DNA from: Algoriphagus yeomjeoni
GTDB taxonomy: Bacteria > Bacteroidota > Bacteroidia > Cytophagales > Cyclobacteriaceae
NCBI RefSeq assembly: GCF_003259505.1
Contig: NZ_QLLK01000011.1
Location: 62,001 to 126,000 of the forward strand
Direction: 5' to 3'
DNA: 64,000 bases
The position numbers and the translations under genes were made by a program. Below the pieces are notes generated by a model. That model did not search any database and was not told the DNA's origin. It saw only the letters and a program-made list of their open reading frames with translations. Shown here in pieces: positions 1-8,579 of this stretch (the first letter of the stretch is position 1; every line of letters begins with the position of its first letter).

Positions 1-575
1 CGACTTTCCAGATTAATTTGGAAGAAAAAGCAATGAAAGTTACAGATGCAGTAGCTGTAATAAATAAGAAAACACAATTACTCGCTGACGCCTTGAAAAA
101 AGCAAAAATCAAGGACTATAAATTAATTGCAGACAATTATTCGGTCGATGTCAATCGTGTATACAGAGGAGGAACACAGCGAGATTCCGGCTATGTAGCG
201 CGCCAATCATTACGAGTGGTGACAAACAGTAAAAATGAAGACCTTCAGAAGATAGTAGAATCCATTCAAGGTTCAGGCGATATGAGTTTTAATCTGAATT
301 TCCGGATTTCTGAGGCCACTCAAAAGTCTCTAGAAGATGAACTGCTTACTGCAGCTTTAAGAAATGCTGAAAGCAGAGCTCAACTGATCGCTCAGACTTT
401 GGGCATCAAATCTATCCGAGTGCACCGCGTCACTTTGGAATCACAACCTGTGGCTTTTGCATATGCGAAAATGGAAATGATGCGGACCAGTGCAGATGCA
501 GCTTCAGCTCCTCCATTGCTAAATCCTGATGAGCAAAGTCTGCAAAAACGCGTATATGTGAAATATACTTACTAA
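1..575 (+). CDS. SIMPL-domain (DUF541) protein, 5' end cut by the window
   Basis: This is the C-terminal part of a SIMPL/DUF541 protein, a family of mostly periplasmic or surface proteins of unclear biochemical role. The reading frame is open to the left edge (reading TFQINLEEKAMKV from base 3), so the TTG at 18 is not the real start and the N-terminus lies outside the window. The family's alternating long helices and strands are visible: an AxxLxxAL helix, a strand with VNRVYRGG, and a repeated AESRAQLIAQTLG helix followed by a final RVYVKYTY strand. It ends directly before a hairpin terminator. The family call is fairly sure; the function is not known. Confidence 0.75.
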   Translation, partial: TFQINLEEKAMKVTDAVAVINKKTQLLADALKKAKIKDYKLIADNYSVDVNRVYRGGTQRDSGYVARQSLRVVTNSKNEDLQKIVESIQGSGDMSFNLNFRISEATQKSLEDELLTAALRNAESRAQLIAQTLGIKSIRVHRVTLESQPVAFAYAKMEMMRTSADAASAPPLLNPDEQSLQKRVYVKYTY

Positions 576-579
576 ATTG

Positions 580-605
580 AAATCCGCGAAAGCGGATTTT
601 TACGT
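580..605 (+). terminator. Rho-independent terminator after the SIMPL gene
   Basis: An eight-base perfect stem (AAATCCGC at 580-587 and GCGGATTT at 592-599) closes a GAAA tetraloop and runs into a T-rich tail. It lies five bases past the stop codon of the SIMPL gene. Confidence 0.85.
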
Positions 606-651
606 TACTTTTTGAGTCTTCGTGCTCTTCCAACTTTAAAATTTTTATTTG

Positions 652-1233
652 ATGAATCTTTCAGAAATTGTTAATAGACCTAGAGCGCATGCAACTATAG
701 AAGCGAAATCTCAGGAAATAGGCTTTGATATGCCTTCCGATATCTATATAGGCACTCTACTAAAATCACTAGTTGCAAGCAAACCTTGTGGTAATTTCCT
801 CGAACTTGGAACAGGAATTGGACTATCTCTCTCTTGGATGACTGATGGTATGGACGATTGTGGAAACATCATTTCTATTGACACTGACCCACAACTCACA
901 GAAATAGTCAGTAATTTTTTTATGCTTGACCCAAGGGTCAATATCCTTTGTCAAGACGGAGCTGAATGGATTAAAAACTATTCAGGTGATAAATTTGATT
1001 TGATTTTTGCAGATGCTTGGCCTGGAAAATACAGCGAGTTAGATGAGGTGCTGGATTTGGTCAAAATAGGTGGCATCTATGTGATTGATGATATGAACGA
1101 GCAACCAAATTGGCCTGAGGGACATGCACAGAAAGTGCAAAATCTAGTTTCAACGTTGGAAAAACGAGAAGACTTTTGCATGACCAAAATGGATTGGTCA
1201 ACAGGAATAATTTTGATGACCAAATTGAAGTAA
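652..1233 (+). CDS. Class I SAM-dependent methyltransferase (O-methyltransferase-like)
   Basis: A 193-residue Rossmann-fold methyltransferase. Motif I (LELGTGIG, about residues 50-57) binds S-adenosylmethionine. An acidic residue at the end of strand 2 (ISIDTDP) would contact the ribose, and DLIFADAWPGKY around residue 120 matches the metal/catalytic region of COMT-type O-methyltransferases. The ATG at 652 is preferred to the overlapping TTG at 649. The substrate cannot be read from the sequence, and the gene stands alone after a terminator, with a convergent neighbour downstream. The methyltransferase fold is nearly certain; the O-methyltransferase assignment is tentative. Confidence 0.8.
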   Translation: MNLSEIVNRPRAHATIEAKSQEIGFDMPSDIYIGTLLKSLVASKPCGNFLELGTGIGLSLSWMTDGMDDCGNIISIDTDPQLTEIVSNFFMLDPRVNILCQDGAEWIKNYSGDKFDLIFADAWPGKYSELDEVLDLVKIGGIYVIDDMNEQPNWPEGHAQKVQNLVSTLEKREDFCMTKMDWSTGIILMTKLK

Positions 1234-1297
1234 CTCAAAAAAACTCAAGTCCAGGTTAATTCTAACAACTTAAGCTTAAAACCCTCTTCAACAAGGT

Positions 1298-1864
1298 TTA
1301 TAACGCGATTAAGTATATAAAAAAAGTAACTACTCCTACAGCCAACCCAATGATAAAAACTGTATAGGCATGGGCCAAAAGCTTATATTTTCTATTTAAA
1401 ACCTTGCCTTGATAATATAAGGAAATGGCCATTTGCTCTTGAACTTGTTTTTTGGAAGGCAAGATTTGATCAATTTCAGTGAGATATTCTTCAAGCGTAA
1501 AATGGGAGCTAACTCCAAAAAACATCACACTTGACTTAGTCTCCTCCTCATGATTCTTTCTCCTCCCTAGAAATTTAGGACGGGCGGCCTGCACAGCCAA
1601 AATAGTAGACACTAGGCAAGTCGTGATTAAAACCATGATTGGAATCAAGGTCGTTGTCTTTTGATAATCAAACTGTTGGGAAATAGTTCCGTAGCCAATA
1701 ATAGCAACTAAAGAGGAAATCACCAGCGCATTGATGCTGATCACAATATTAGCTTTGTTGTCAGCAATCTGCAGTAGATTACAATTATTCATAAAAGTCA
1801 CTCTAAAAAAAGTCTGAGTTGCTCTTTCTGTTTTATCTTTCTTTGGTTCCAAAAATTCTTCCAT
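1298..1864 (-). CDS. Pycsar effector-type membrane protein (DUF5706/PycTM-like), orphan
   Basis: A 188-residue protein with a cytoplasmic N-terminal helix carrying the family signature MNNCNLLQIADNKANI (residues 25-40), two adjacent transmembrane segments (about 40-58 and 72-93), a soluble stretch with MFFG and LEEYL motifs (114-127), and a third transmembrane segment (166-187). This order matches the PycTM domain of Pycsar anti-phage systems, whose effectors are membrane proteins gated by cyclic CMP or UMP. Many Bacteroidota homologues carry an N-terminal HD domain that is absent here. No pyrimidine cyclase (PycC) gene is adjacent: the neighbours are a methyltransferase and a radical SAM gene. 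The family is fairly sure; a defence role is inference. Confidence 0.72.
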   Translation of the reverse strand: MEEFLEPKKDKTERATQTFFRVTFMNNCNLLQIADNKANIVISINALVISSLVAIIGYGTISQQFDYQKTTTLIPIMVLITTCLVSTILAVQAARPKFLGRRKNHEEETKSSVMFFGVSSHFTLEEYLTEIDQILPSKKQVQEQMAISLYYQGKVLNRKYKLLAHAYTVFIIGLAVGVVTFFIYLIAL

Positions 1865-1943
1865 TTCTTTAAAGTTGTTCGAACTGAATTTACAAATTAA
1901 TTTACCGAGAGGCGGTGAGTCTCAGAGAGAGTTTAAATTAGAC

Positions 1944-1975
1944 ATTTCCTCTCAAAATCATATCAAAGAGGAAAT
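1944..1975. repeat. Nine-base inverted repeat upstream of the Pycsar-type gene
   Basis: ATTTCCTCT (1944-1952) and AGAGGAAAT (1967-1975) form a perfect inverted repeat with a 14-base loop. It lies between the radical SAM stop codon and the start of the PycTM-like gene. There is no T-run, so it may be an operator or mRNA hairpin rather than an intrinsic terminator. Confidence 0.4.
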
Positions 1976-2054
1976 CATTGATTGCCTTTCTGACATACTA
2001 AAAACCAGATTATTTCCCACTTAACTACGGTTCCAAGAAAAGTCGAATGTTACC

Positions 2055-4229
2055 CTAAAAAACCAACAATCCATGCTCCCTCAGAATCTCCCAAACTTCT
2101 GATTCCAGCATCTCCTCAAAGTCACCAATTTCCGACTCGTAGCTTTCCCGAATCGGCTTCAGCGTATTGAGATTTTGGGTATATCCAACAGTCTGCAACA
2201 TTTCGAAGACCCATTCTCCTAACTCAAGTGGAAGCTCCATTGCGAAGTCTTCTTTTTTACCTGAGAAAATCAACTCAGAAAGTTCGTCCTCTTCGAAAAC
2301 TTGTAATTCCGGCTGAGCACCAATCCACAAGATTCTATTTCGATCTTTGTATTCGGTAGAAGGCTCATTTCTAATTTCGTTTGCTATATAATTCTTTGGA
2401 ATTGTTGTTTTCGGAACCTTAGTCTCAAACCAGTCCTGAAGTGGCACATCAAAGCAGACGCCATGCATGTAATTGAAAAGTGATTTGCGCAGCCCCTCTC
2501 CATACAGCTCATGATCAGCTCCTGTAGGATCCTTGTGAGGAAGGTCATTATTTGCAAATGTACCGGCAACAGGCATCAAATTCACTGCTCCAAAAGCTTT
2601 TGGATCCAAGCCAACAGGACTGTGGGCAGTCATCGCAAATCTATGCCAGAAACCCGATTGGATTACACCTGCCTGGATCAACTGTCTCACCATTTCCAAT
2701 GAATCAATCGTCTCCTGAGCTGTCTGCGTAGGAAAACCATACATCAGATAGGCATGAACCATGATGCCCGCTTGGGTGAAGTGATTGGTAACCTGAGCTA
2801 CCTGCGAAACAGTCACACCCTTTTTGATCAAAGCCAACAAACGATCCGAAGCCACTTCCAAACCGCCGGAAACAGCAATGCATCCAGACGCTCTCAGCAA
2901 GCGACAAAGATCTGCCGTGAAGCTACTTTCAAAGCGGATATTCGTCCACCAAGTCACCGAAAGTTGTCTTCGCAAAATCTCGATCGCCAAGTCCCGCATC
3001 AAAGCAGGCGGAGCTGCTTCATCTACAAAGTGAAAACCATTCTGACCCGTTTGGGCTATGATTTCCTCGATCCGATCACACAGAATCGAGGCGGTGATCG
3101 GCTCATATCTTCCGATGTAATCTAGCGAAACATCACAGAACGTGCATTTTCCCCAATAGCAACCGTGCGCCAATGTCATTTTATTCCAGCGACCATCCGA
3201 CCAAAGTCTATGCATGGGATTGGCCACTTCGATCACGGAGAGGTAATCCCGAATCAGCAAATCGCTGTAATCCGGAGTGCCCACTTCCCGCTGAGAAACA
3301 TCTTTGACGGCGTTGTTATTGCAAAACTTCACTTGACCATGAATCCTGGTAAAGGTTCGCTTCAACTCATCCACAGGGATTTTTCCAGCCAAATGATCGA
3401 GCAACAAGCGAATCGGAGCTTCCCCATCATCCAAGACGATAAAATCCATATAGTCAAAAACTCGAGACTCCTTCAGCGAACGAAGTTCAGTATTTGGAAA
3501 ACCCCCTCCCATCCAAAGCAACAAGTATGGATGATGTTTTTTCAGGTATTGCCCGCATTTGAAAGCACCGTAAAGATTACCGGGAAAAGGAACCGAGAAA
3601 GCTACAGATGTAGGTTGATATTGCTGAATCTTTTGCTCCAGCAAGTCACACAGCAATTCATCAATCGAACCTGAAGGCTTATTTAAGGCTTCCTCCATTT
3701 CGTCAAAGGAATTGGCTGACATGCCCAGTCGCTCGGCATAGCGGCTAAATCCAAAGTGCGGATCGATCTGCTCTGAGATTAAATCTCCAATATCTTCCAG
3801 ATAGAGTGTCGCAAAATATCTTGCCTTATCCCGAATTCCCAGCGTACCAAAAGCCCATTCCAGATCATCCAATTGCTCAAAGCGACTCGCTTCCGGCAAG
3901 TAATCTCCTTCGGCAATTCTATAAGCTAGTGTAGGATTTCTGTCCTGAAGAAAAGCAATCACCGGATCAATCGTCTGTAGGTAGTTGGCTTTCAAGCGAA
4001 CAATCCGAGCGATGTTATCAGACATTTCAGCCTCATTTGCTTCTATTTCGGCAAAGATATTGGTTAAACCCTTTCTGGAAAAAAGGGCCAAAATCACTTC
4101 AATACCCAAGTCCACCTGATTTGAAGCTACGCCAATCTGATTGAGGTATCCTTTCAGATATGCCGTAGCCGGGTATGGCGTGTTCAGCTGGGTAAAAGGC
4201 GAGGTGATGAAGAGGATTTTCTGTACCAA
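2055..4229 (-). CDS. B12-binding-type radical SAM protein
   Basis: A 724-residue protein built like the cobalamin-binding radical SAM group. The N-terminal half (about 1-280) resembles a B12-binding Rossmann domain (ILFITSPF near the start, LLWMGGGFPN around 237-246, LDDGEAP around 267). A radical SAM barrel begins near residue 350. The cluster cysteines are C357, C362 and C365, giving a CX4CX2C spacing instead of the usual CX3CX2C; WWTNIRFES and SGGLEVASDRLL follow as later barrel strands. The C-terminal part (about 560-724) has no recognisable domain. The start is TTG at 4229; no ATG fits the conserved N-terminal strand. It is monocistronic and the substrate is unknown. Confidence 0.75.
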   Translation of the reverse strand: MVQKILFITSPFTQLNTPYPATAYLKGYLNQIGVASNQVDLGIEVILALFSRKGLTNIFAEIEANEAEMSDNIARIVRLKANYLQTIDPVIAFLQDRNPTLAYRIAEGDYLPEASRFEQLDDLEWAFGTLGIRDKARYFATLYLEDIGDLISEQIDPHFGFSRYAERLGMSANSFDEMEEALNKPSGSIDELLCDLLEQKIQQYQPTSVAFSVPFPGNLYGAFKCGQYLKKHHPYLLLWMGGGFPNTELRSLKESRVFDYMDFIVLDDGEAPIRLLLDHLAGKIPVDELKRTFTRIHGQVKFCNNNAVKDVSQREVGTPDYSDLLIRDYLSVIEVANPMHRLWSDGRWNKMTLAHGCYWGKCTFCDVSLDYIGRYEPITASILCDRIEEIIAQTGQNGFHFVDEAAPPALMRDLAIEILRRQLSVTWWTNIRFESSFTADLCRLLRASGCIAVSGGLEVASDRLLALIKKGVTVSQVAQVTNHFTQAGIMVHAYLMYGFPTQTAQETIDSLEMVRQLIQAGVIQSGFWHRFAMTAHSPVGLDPKAFGAVNLMPVAGTFANNDLPHKDPTGADHELYGEGLRKSLFNYMHGVCFDVPLQDWFETKVPKTTIPKNYIANEIRNEPSTEYKDRNRILWIGAQPELQVFEEDELSELIFSGKKEDFAMELPLELGEWVFEMLQTVGYTQNLNTLKPIRESYESEIGDFEEMLESEVWEILREHGLLVF

Positions 4230-4263
4230 AATGCTATGTGGGTGAATTAGGGATGCAAGTTCG

Positions 4264-4410
4264 GAAGAATAAAAGGAAGTTGGAAGTGGGAAGTTTGGAG
4301 GTTGGAGGTTATCGGTTGTCGGTTATCAGTTATCGGTTGTCAGTTGTCGGTTGTCGGTTGGCGGCTTGGATCTTGATACTTTGTACTTTGTACTTGATAC
4401 TTAGTACTAA
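4264..4410. repeat. Low-complexity tandem repeat block
   Basis: The gap between the divergent radical SAM and dienelactone hydrolase genes holds short imperfect tandem units: GGAAGTTGGAAGTGGGAAG, then several copies of variants of TATCGGTTGTCGG, then TACTTTGTACTTGATACTTAG. The block resembles other degenerate intergenic stretches in this window (6241-6395, 17085-17115, 27623-27830, 47409-47500). A 60-codon open frame across it has no credible protein features. Confidence 0.7.
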
Positions 4411-4449
4411 TTTCTTGTAAATTACACAACAACCCATAACACCAATACC

Positions 4450-5337
4450 ATGAAGGAATTAAAAAAAGAAGACATAGATCAAGGCGTTTTTGACCTATAC
4501 GATGCATATGCTCACAATAAACTGGAGCGAAGACAATTTATAGAGAAGCTTTCTGCTTATGCAGTTGGTGGTGTGACCGTAGCTGCACTGATGAGTGCGA
4601 TGATGCCAAACTATGAAGACACCCGCACAATCAAAGCAGATGATACTCGCTTGGAATCAAACTACATTAACTACGATTCTCCCAAAGGAGGAGGCAAAAT
4701 CAAAGGATTGCTTTCCACTCCTGCCGGAATGAGCGGCAAAGTTCCGGGAGTAGTAGTCGTCCATGAAAACAGAGGTCTCAATCCTTACATAGAAGATGTG
4801 GGAAGGAGAACGGCGGTAGCTGGTTTTATTTCTTTGGCTCCTGATGCACTAACTCCACTGGGTGGCTATCCCGGCAATGACGACGAAGGCCGTGCGATGC
4901 AGAGCAAGCGTGATCGGAATGAAATGCTAGAGGACTTTATCGCAGCTTATGAGTATTTGAAAAGCCACCCTGACTGCAATGGAAAAGTAGCTGTGGTAGG
5001 TTTCTGCTTTGGGGGCTGGATATCCAATATGATGGCCGTTAGAATCCCCACACTAAATGCCGCCGTTCCTTTCTATGGAGGCCAACCATCAGCAGAAGAA
5101 GCTGCGCAAATCAAAGCCCCACTGATGCTGCACTTTGCTGCCCTTGACGAGCGGGTAAATGCAGGCTGGCCGGCATACGAAAAAGCGCTAGATGCTAATA
5201 ATGTGGAAAATCAGGCCTTTATCTATCCAGATGTGAACCACGGATTTCATAACAATACCACACCGAGATATGATGAAGATGCCGCAACGTTGGCTTGGGA
5301 TAGAACGATTGGTTTTTTTAAGGAGAAGATGGGGTAA
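4450..5337 (+). CDS. Dienelactone hydrolase family protein with Tat-like N-terminus
   Basis: A 295-residue alpha/beta hydrolase of the dienelactone hydrolase family. The nucleophile elbow GFCFGG places Cys186 as nucleophile, with Asp233 (LDERVN) and His264 (NHGFH) completing the Cys-Asp-His triad. The N-terminal 25 residues precede an ERRQF motif (26-30) and a hydrophobic stretch (36-51), which looks like a twin-arginine-type export signal with a long n-region. The substrate is probably an ester or lactone but cannot be specified. The ATG at 4450 follows a repeat-filled intergenic region; a hairpin terminator lies 23 bases after the stop. Confidence 0.88.
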   Translation: MKELKKEDIDQGVFDLYDAYAHNKLERRQFIEKLSAYAVGGVTVAALMSAMMPNYEDTRTIKADDTRLESNYINYDSPKGGGKIKGLLSTPAGMSGKVPGVVVVHENRGLNPYIEDVGRRTAVAGFISLAPDALTPLGGYPGNDDEGRAMQSKRDRNEMLEDFIAAYEYLKSHPDCNGKVAVVGFCFGGWISNMMAVRIPTLNAAVPFYGGQPSAEEAAQIKAPLMLHFAALDERVNAGWPAYEKALDANNVENQAFIYPDVNHGFHNNTTPRYDEDAATLAWDRTIGFFKEKMG

Positions 5338-5359
5338 GAAGACTTCTATCAATTATTCT

Positions 5360-5394
5360 AAGTGCCAGGTATATCACTCCTGGCACTTTCCTTT
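5360..5394 (+). terminator. Hairpin terminator after the dienelactone hydrolase gene
   Basis: AAGTGCCAGG (5360-5369) and CCTGGCACTT (5379-5388) form a perfect ten-base stem with a nine-base loop. The tail TTCCTTTCC is pyrimidine-rich but not a clean T-run. Confidence 0.7.
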
Positions 5395-5456
5395 CCATAT
5401 CACAACCTCGGCCTAGTAATTGCTAACTTTAGGGCAGATAACTTATATTTTTATAC

Positions 5457-6239
5457 ATGAATAACAATAAATTCAACATCGCTGTCCTTATCGACGGCGA
5501 CAATGCACAAGCGAAATTGATTAAGGAAATTCTCGAAGAGGTTTCCAAATACGGTAAGGCTACCATCCGAAGAATCTACGGAGACTGGACCACCCCACAT
5601 ATGAACAGCTGGAAGGAAATGATCAACCTGCATTCTTTCAGCCCCATCCAGAAGTTCTCCTACACCACTGGTAAAAACTCCACCGACAGTTCCATGATCA
5701 TCGACGCCATGGACATCCTCCACAGCGGCAGTGTGGACGGTTTTTGCATCGTTTCTTCGGATTCAGATTACACGGGTTTGGCAAAAAGAATACGTGAAGA
5801 AGGTATGTTTGTGATGGGAATCGGACGCAGGATCACACCAAAAGCTTTTGTACAGTCCTGTGAGATTTTTACCTACGCTGAGAACCTTTTGCCTGCAGAA
5901 AAACCAAAATCGACTACCAAAAAAGCAGAGAAAACTCAAAGTAATACTGCCCGCAAAAATGTGGTCGTGAACGAAGAAATCAAAAAAGAACAACCTGAAA
6001 AAGAAAGTGCGGAACTTGATCTCAGTATCATCGACAAGGCTTTTGAAATCTCCTCAGATGAAGAAGAAGAAATCCACATTGCCAAGATCGGGGCATCATT
6101 GAGAAAAATAGACCCCAGCTTTGACCCTAGATCCTATGGCTTCCGAAATCTCACGGAGCTATTCAAAAACTTGGACAAATACGTTTTGGTAAAGAATCTG
6201 GTAAATGGATTGAATTATCCGCTGGTGAAGTTGAAATAG
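5457..6239 (+). CDS. NYN-domain putative RNase with C-terminal OST-HTH/LOTUS domain
   Basis: A 260-residue protein. The N-terminal NYN domain (PIN-like fold, LabA/limkain-b1 type) has the acidic cluster expected for a metal-dependent nuclease: DGDN at 13-16, STDSS and IDAMD around 76-86, and SSDSDY at 100-105. A charged, lysine/glutamate-rich linker (about 145-190) connects it to a C-terminal OST-HTH/LOTUS domain (about 190-258, IAKIGASLRK, GFRNLTELF), a likely RNA-binding module. The expected role is cleavage or binding of RNA; the target is unknown. It is monocistronic and followed by degenerate repeats. Confidence 0.85.
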   Translation: MNNNKFNIAVLIDGDNAQAKLIKEILEEVSKYGKATIRRIYGDWTTPHMNSWKEMINLHSFSPIQKFSYTTGKNSTDSSMIIDAMDILHSGSVDGFCIVSSDSDYTGLAKRIREEGMFVMGIGRRITPKAFVQSCEIFTYAENLLPAEKPKSTTKKAEKTQSNTARKNVVVNEEIKKEQPEKESAELDLSIIDKAFEISSDEEEEIHIAKIGASLRKIDPSFDPRSYGFRNLTELFKNLDKYVLVKNLVNGLNYPLVKLK

Positions 6240-6389
6240 TTGGGTGATGGGTGTCGGGTGACCGATGTAGGCTCAATTTAAGTTTTAAGCATTTTCTATA
6301 TTGCTTCTAGCTTTTTTAGACCCAAGGCATCTAAGCTTTGCAATGGTACACCGAGCACCGGACATCCAGCATCAGACACCAGACACTCC

Positions 6390-7535
6390 TCACTCCACTT
6401 CTTCCAATCTAAACACCTCAAAACGCATCAGATCCTCTTCGTTTTTGGGATTGTCAGGGTGACTGATGGAAATATAAAGTCCTTCCTGACTCACAAAGGA
6501 ATTTCCAGGATAGTAGGTGTTTTCAGGGAAGAGCGTTTCTCCTAGTACATTCAGTTCTTTGTCCAAAATCATCACAGCAAACTTTCGGGGAAATCTTCTA
6601 AGCTGGTCAATTTCACCCTCACTTTCCACTACTACTTTCGGGTAAACAAAGCGGTAAAAAACTCCCCGAAACTCATCGTACAAAATTCGCTCATATCGGT
6701 CCGAGGCAAAGACGTACTTCATCGTGCTAAATCTATCAGTTGCTTCCTGAAAACTAAGAAAGCCCTGATCTACAAACTGGCTTTTGGCATTCACAGGTTT
6801 GATTAGATTTCCATCTAAATCCGCGACATATAAGTTGTGGTCGGCGACTAGCGAATAGACTAATTTTTCTCCATCAGAAGCCATACTGAAATCCAATAGT
6901 TTTGGCCCTGAAGTATTATAGCCAGCTGGCCAAGTGATAGGCAATAGCTCTACTTCGGAGCTCTTCAAGTCAATCACATAGCTAAGCTTTTTTGAGGCAA
7001 GTGTATCATCTGAAATAGTTCTCTGGTCTCCTTCAAACTTTGCGTTTACCAGCAACTTACTTCCGCTAAGAATTGGCGTGTAATTGTAGTGGGCATTGTG
7101 AAGAAAAGCGGCCAAATAGTCAATTGGTGGCTCATAGGTATACTTTGCCTTGACTTTAGCGCTTGTGTCGGTAAGATTGAGATTGAGACTAGGATATCCA
7201 AATAAAAAAATACTGTCTAAATTCTGGACATGAATCCCCAAGATCGCTCCTACTCCTTCAGGTCCTTCCAGATCAAAAATCATTCGCTTTTCCATTTTTC
7301 TTGAATCCAGATCATATAACTGCACCTCATTATTTGTCTGATTCACGTTGAAAAGCCAAGAACGATCCTCTCCCTGAAAAGCCACTAAACCACCACTTAC
7401 ATTCGAAGTCTGACTGTCAATGGGAAGGGAAACAAGCTGCCCGTCGGATACCAATTTCTGTGGATTGTTAATATCTTTCTGACTACATGAAAAATATAAC
7501 AGCGCTATAATAATTGGGAGTATCAGTCTTTTCAT
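6390..7535 (-). CDS. DUF4221 family lipoprotein
   Basis: A 381-residue predicted lipoprotein. A short signal peptide ends in a lipobox (LLYFSC, Cys17), so it should be anchored to a membrane by lipid. The remainder is beta-rich with repeated strands such as SWLFNVNQTNNEVQLYDL, consistent with a propeller-like fold, and matches DUF4221 proteins, which are numerous in Cytophagales and have no known function; some lie near regulatory or transport genes. The ATG at 7535 is the only sensible start. No operon partner is evident: the next gene upstream on this strand starts 51 bases beyond and ends before it. Confidence 0.75.
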   Translation of the reverse strand: MKRLILPIIIALLYFSCSQKDINNPQKLVSDGQLVSLPIDSQTSNVSGGLVAFQGEDRSWLFNVNQTNNEVQLYDLDSRKMEKRMIFDLEGPEGVGAILGIHVQNLDSIFLFGYPSLNLNLTDTSAKVKAKYTYEPPIDYLAAFLHNAHYNYTPILSGSKLLVNAKFEGDQRTISDDTLASKKLSYVIDLKSSEVELLPITWPAGYNTSGPKLLDFSMASDGEKLVYSLVADHNLYVADLDGNLIKPVNAKSQFVDQGFLSFQEATDRFSTMKYVFASDRYERILYDEFRGVFYRFVYPKVVVESEGEIDQLRRFPRKFAVMILDKELNVLGETLFPENTYYPGNSFVSQEGLYISISHPDNPKNEEDLMRFEVFRLEEVE

Positions 7536-7585
7536 TCTCCAAGGTAATTAGCCCGAACTAATTAACTAAGTTAAATTACCTTAAC

Positions 7586-8467
7586 TCAGTTCTTCGCTAC
7601 TATATTGAATACAAAAGCTCGGTACTTCAACAAAGCCACGAAAGTGGCTCCGCCAAATGCATTCCCGATCAAGGCTGTGCTTTGGAAAGCTATATAGTCC
7701 CAAAGTGAAATATCAGGAGAACTTAACATTCCGGAAAAAACCTCCACGCTACCGATAATGCTGTGATGCAATCCTGTGAATGACATGACCGCGGTTATGA
7801 TAAAAATTATCACGATTCTACTGATCGTGTCCCTGGAAGAAGCAAGCAGCCACGAAAGTAAACCCATCAACCAACCAGCTACAATCGCACTGACAAAAAT
7901 CACCGCTGTACTTGGATGAATGACATGTAAAGCAATTTCAACAACAACTTCTGATGTGAAAATCCCCAAATGAGGGCCTAACCAAAGTAAAATTAATGCG
8001 ATTATGTAGCCTCCAACTAGGTTTCCGGCAATTACTACTCCCCAGAGCTTAAACATACTGCCGGCACTTCTCTTTTTATTCAAAACAGGTAGCGTCAGCA
8101 AAGCCGTTTGCTCAGTAAAAAGAATACTTTGTCCCAAAACCACTAAAATAAATCCCAGCGGGTAAACCAATGACACAATACGGATCAAGGAACTATCAGC
8201 CACTGAGCCAATCAAAAAAAAGTAAAGTGAGCAAATCAGTAGGTAGCTAAAACCAATCTCCAGTCCTGCAGTAAGAGAACTCGTAAACAAGCTCTGATAG
8301 CTTTTGTCATACGTTTCCAGCGCATCTACAATTTGATCACGAAGAATCTCTCCATGGGATTTGGCAGAATCAGAACCCTTAGACTTTGACTTTCTTAGCT
8401 CTTTATCAATTTCTTTCTGCTGCTCTTCGGCAACTTGCTCCTCAGTTTTTTCTTTTTTCCAAGCCAT
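7586..8467 (-). CDS. Formate/nitrite transporter (FNT) family channel, YfdC-like
   Basis: A 293-residue membrane protein of the FNT family, pentameric channels for small anions such as formate or nitrite. The first 50 residues are highly charged (KKEKTEEQVAEEQQKE) and cytoplasmic, as in YfdC-type members. Six hydrophobic segments follow, with the family features LHHSIIGSVEVF (about 235) and GNAFGGATFVALLKY near the C-terminus. Its stop lies 51 bases before the DUF4221 gene, which is on the same strand, so co-transcription is possible. The real substrate cannot be told from the sequence. Confidence 0.85.
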   Translation of the reverse strand: MAWKKEKTEEQVAEEQQKEIDKELRKSKSKGSDSAKSHGEILRDQIVDALETYDKSYQSLFTSSLTAGLEIGFSYLLICSLYFFLIGSVADSSLIRIVSLVYPLGFILVVLGQSILFTEQTALLTLPVLNKKRSAGSMFKLWGVVIAGNLVGGYIIALILLWLGPHLGIFTSEVVVEIALHVIHPSTAVIFVSAIVAGWLMGLLSWLLASSRDTISRIVIIFIITAVMSFTGLHHSIIGSVEVFSGMLSSPDISLWDYIAFQSTALIGNAFGGATFVALLKYRAFVFNIVAKN

Positions 8468-8579
8468 TAAAATCGGTGGTTACAGGTGCTCTTTGTCTTA
8501 AATTAATCAGAATTGACTAGAAGCAAACAAAAGCCTTTAAATCAACTTTCCTTGTCTAGTCAAGGATCAACTAGAAAAA

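Noticed and set aside
2754-3674. Open frames opposite the radical SAM gene (up to 169 codons)
   Set aside because: They overlap a long conserved gene and have no recognisable domain.
4238-4420. A 60-codon open frame on the plus strand in the repeat block
   Set aside because: It is made of the degenerate repeat and encodes a low-complexity run of SVISYRLSV-type units without protein features.
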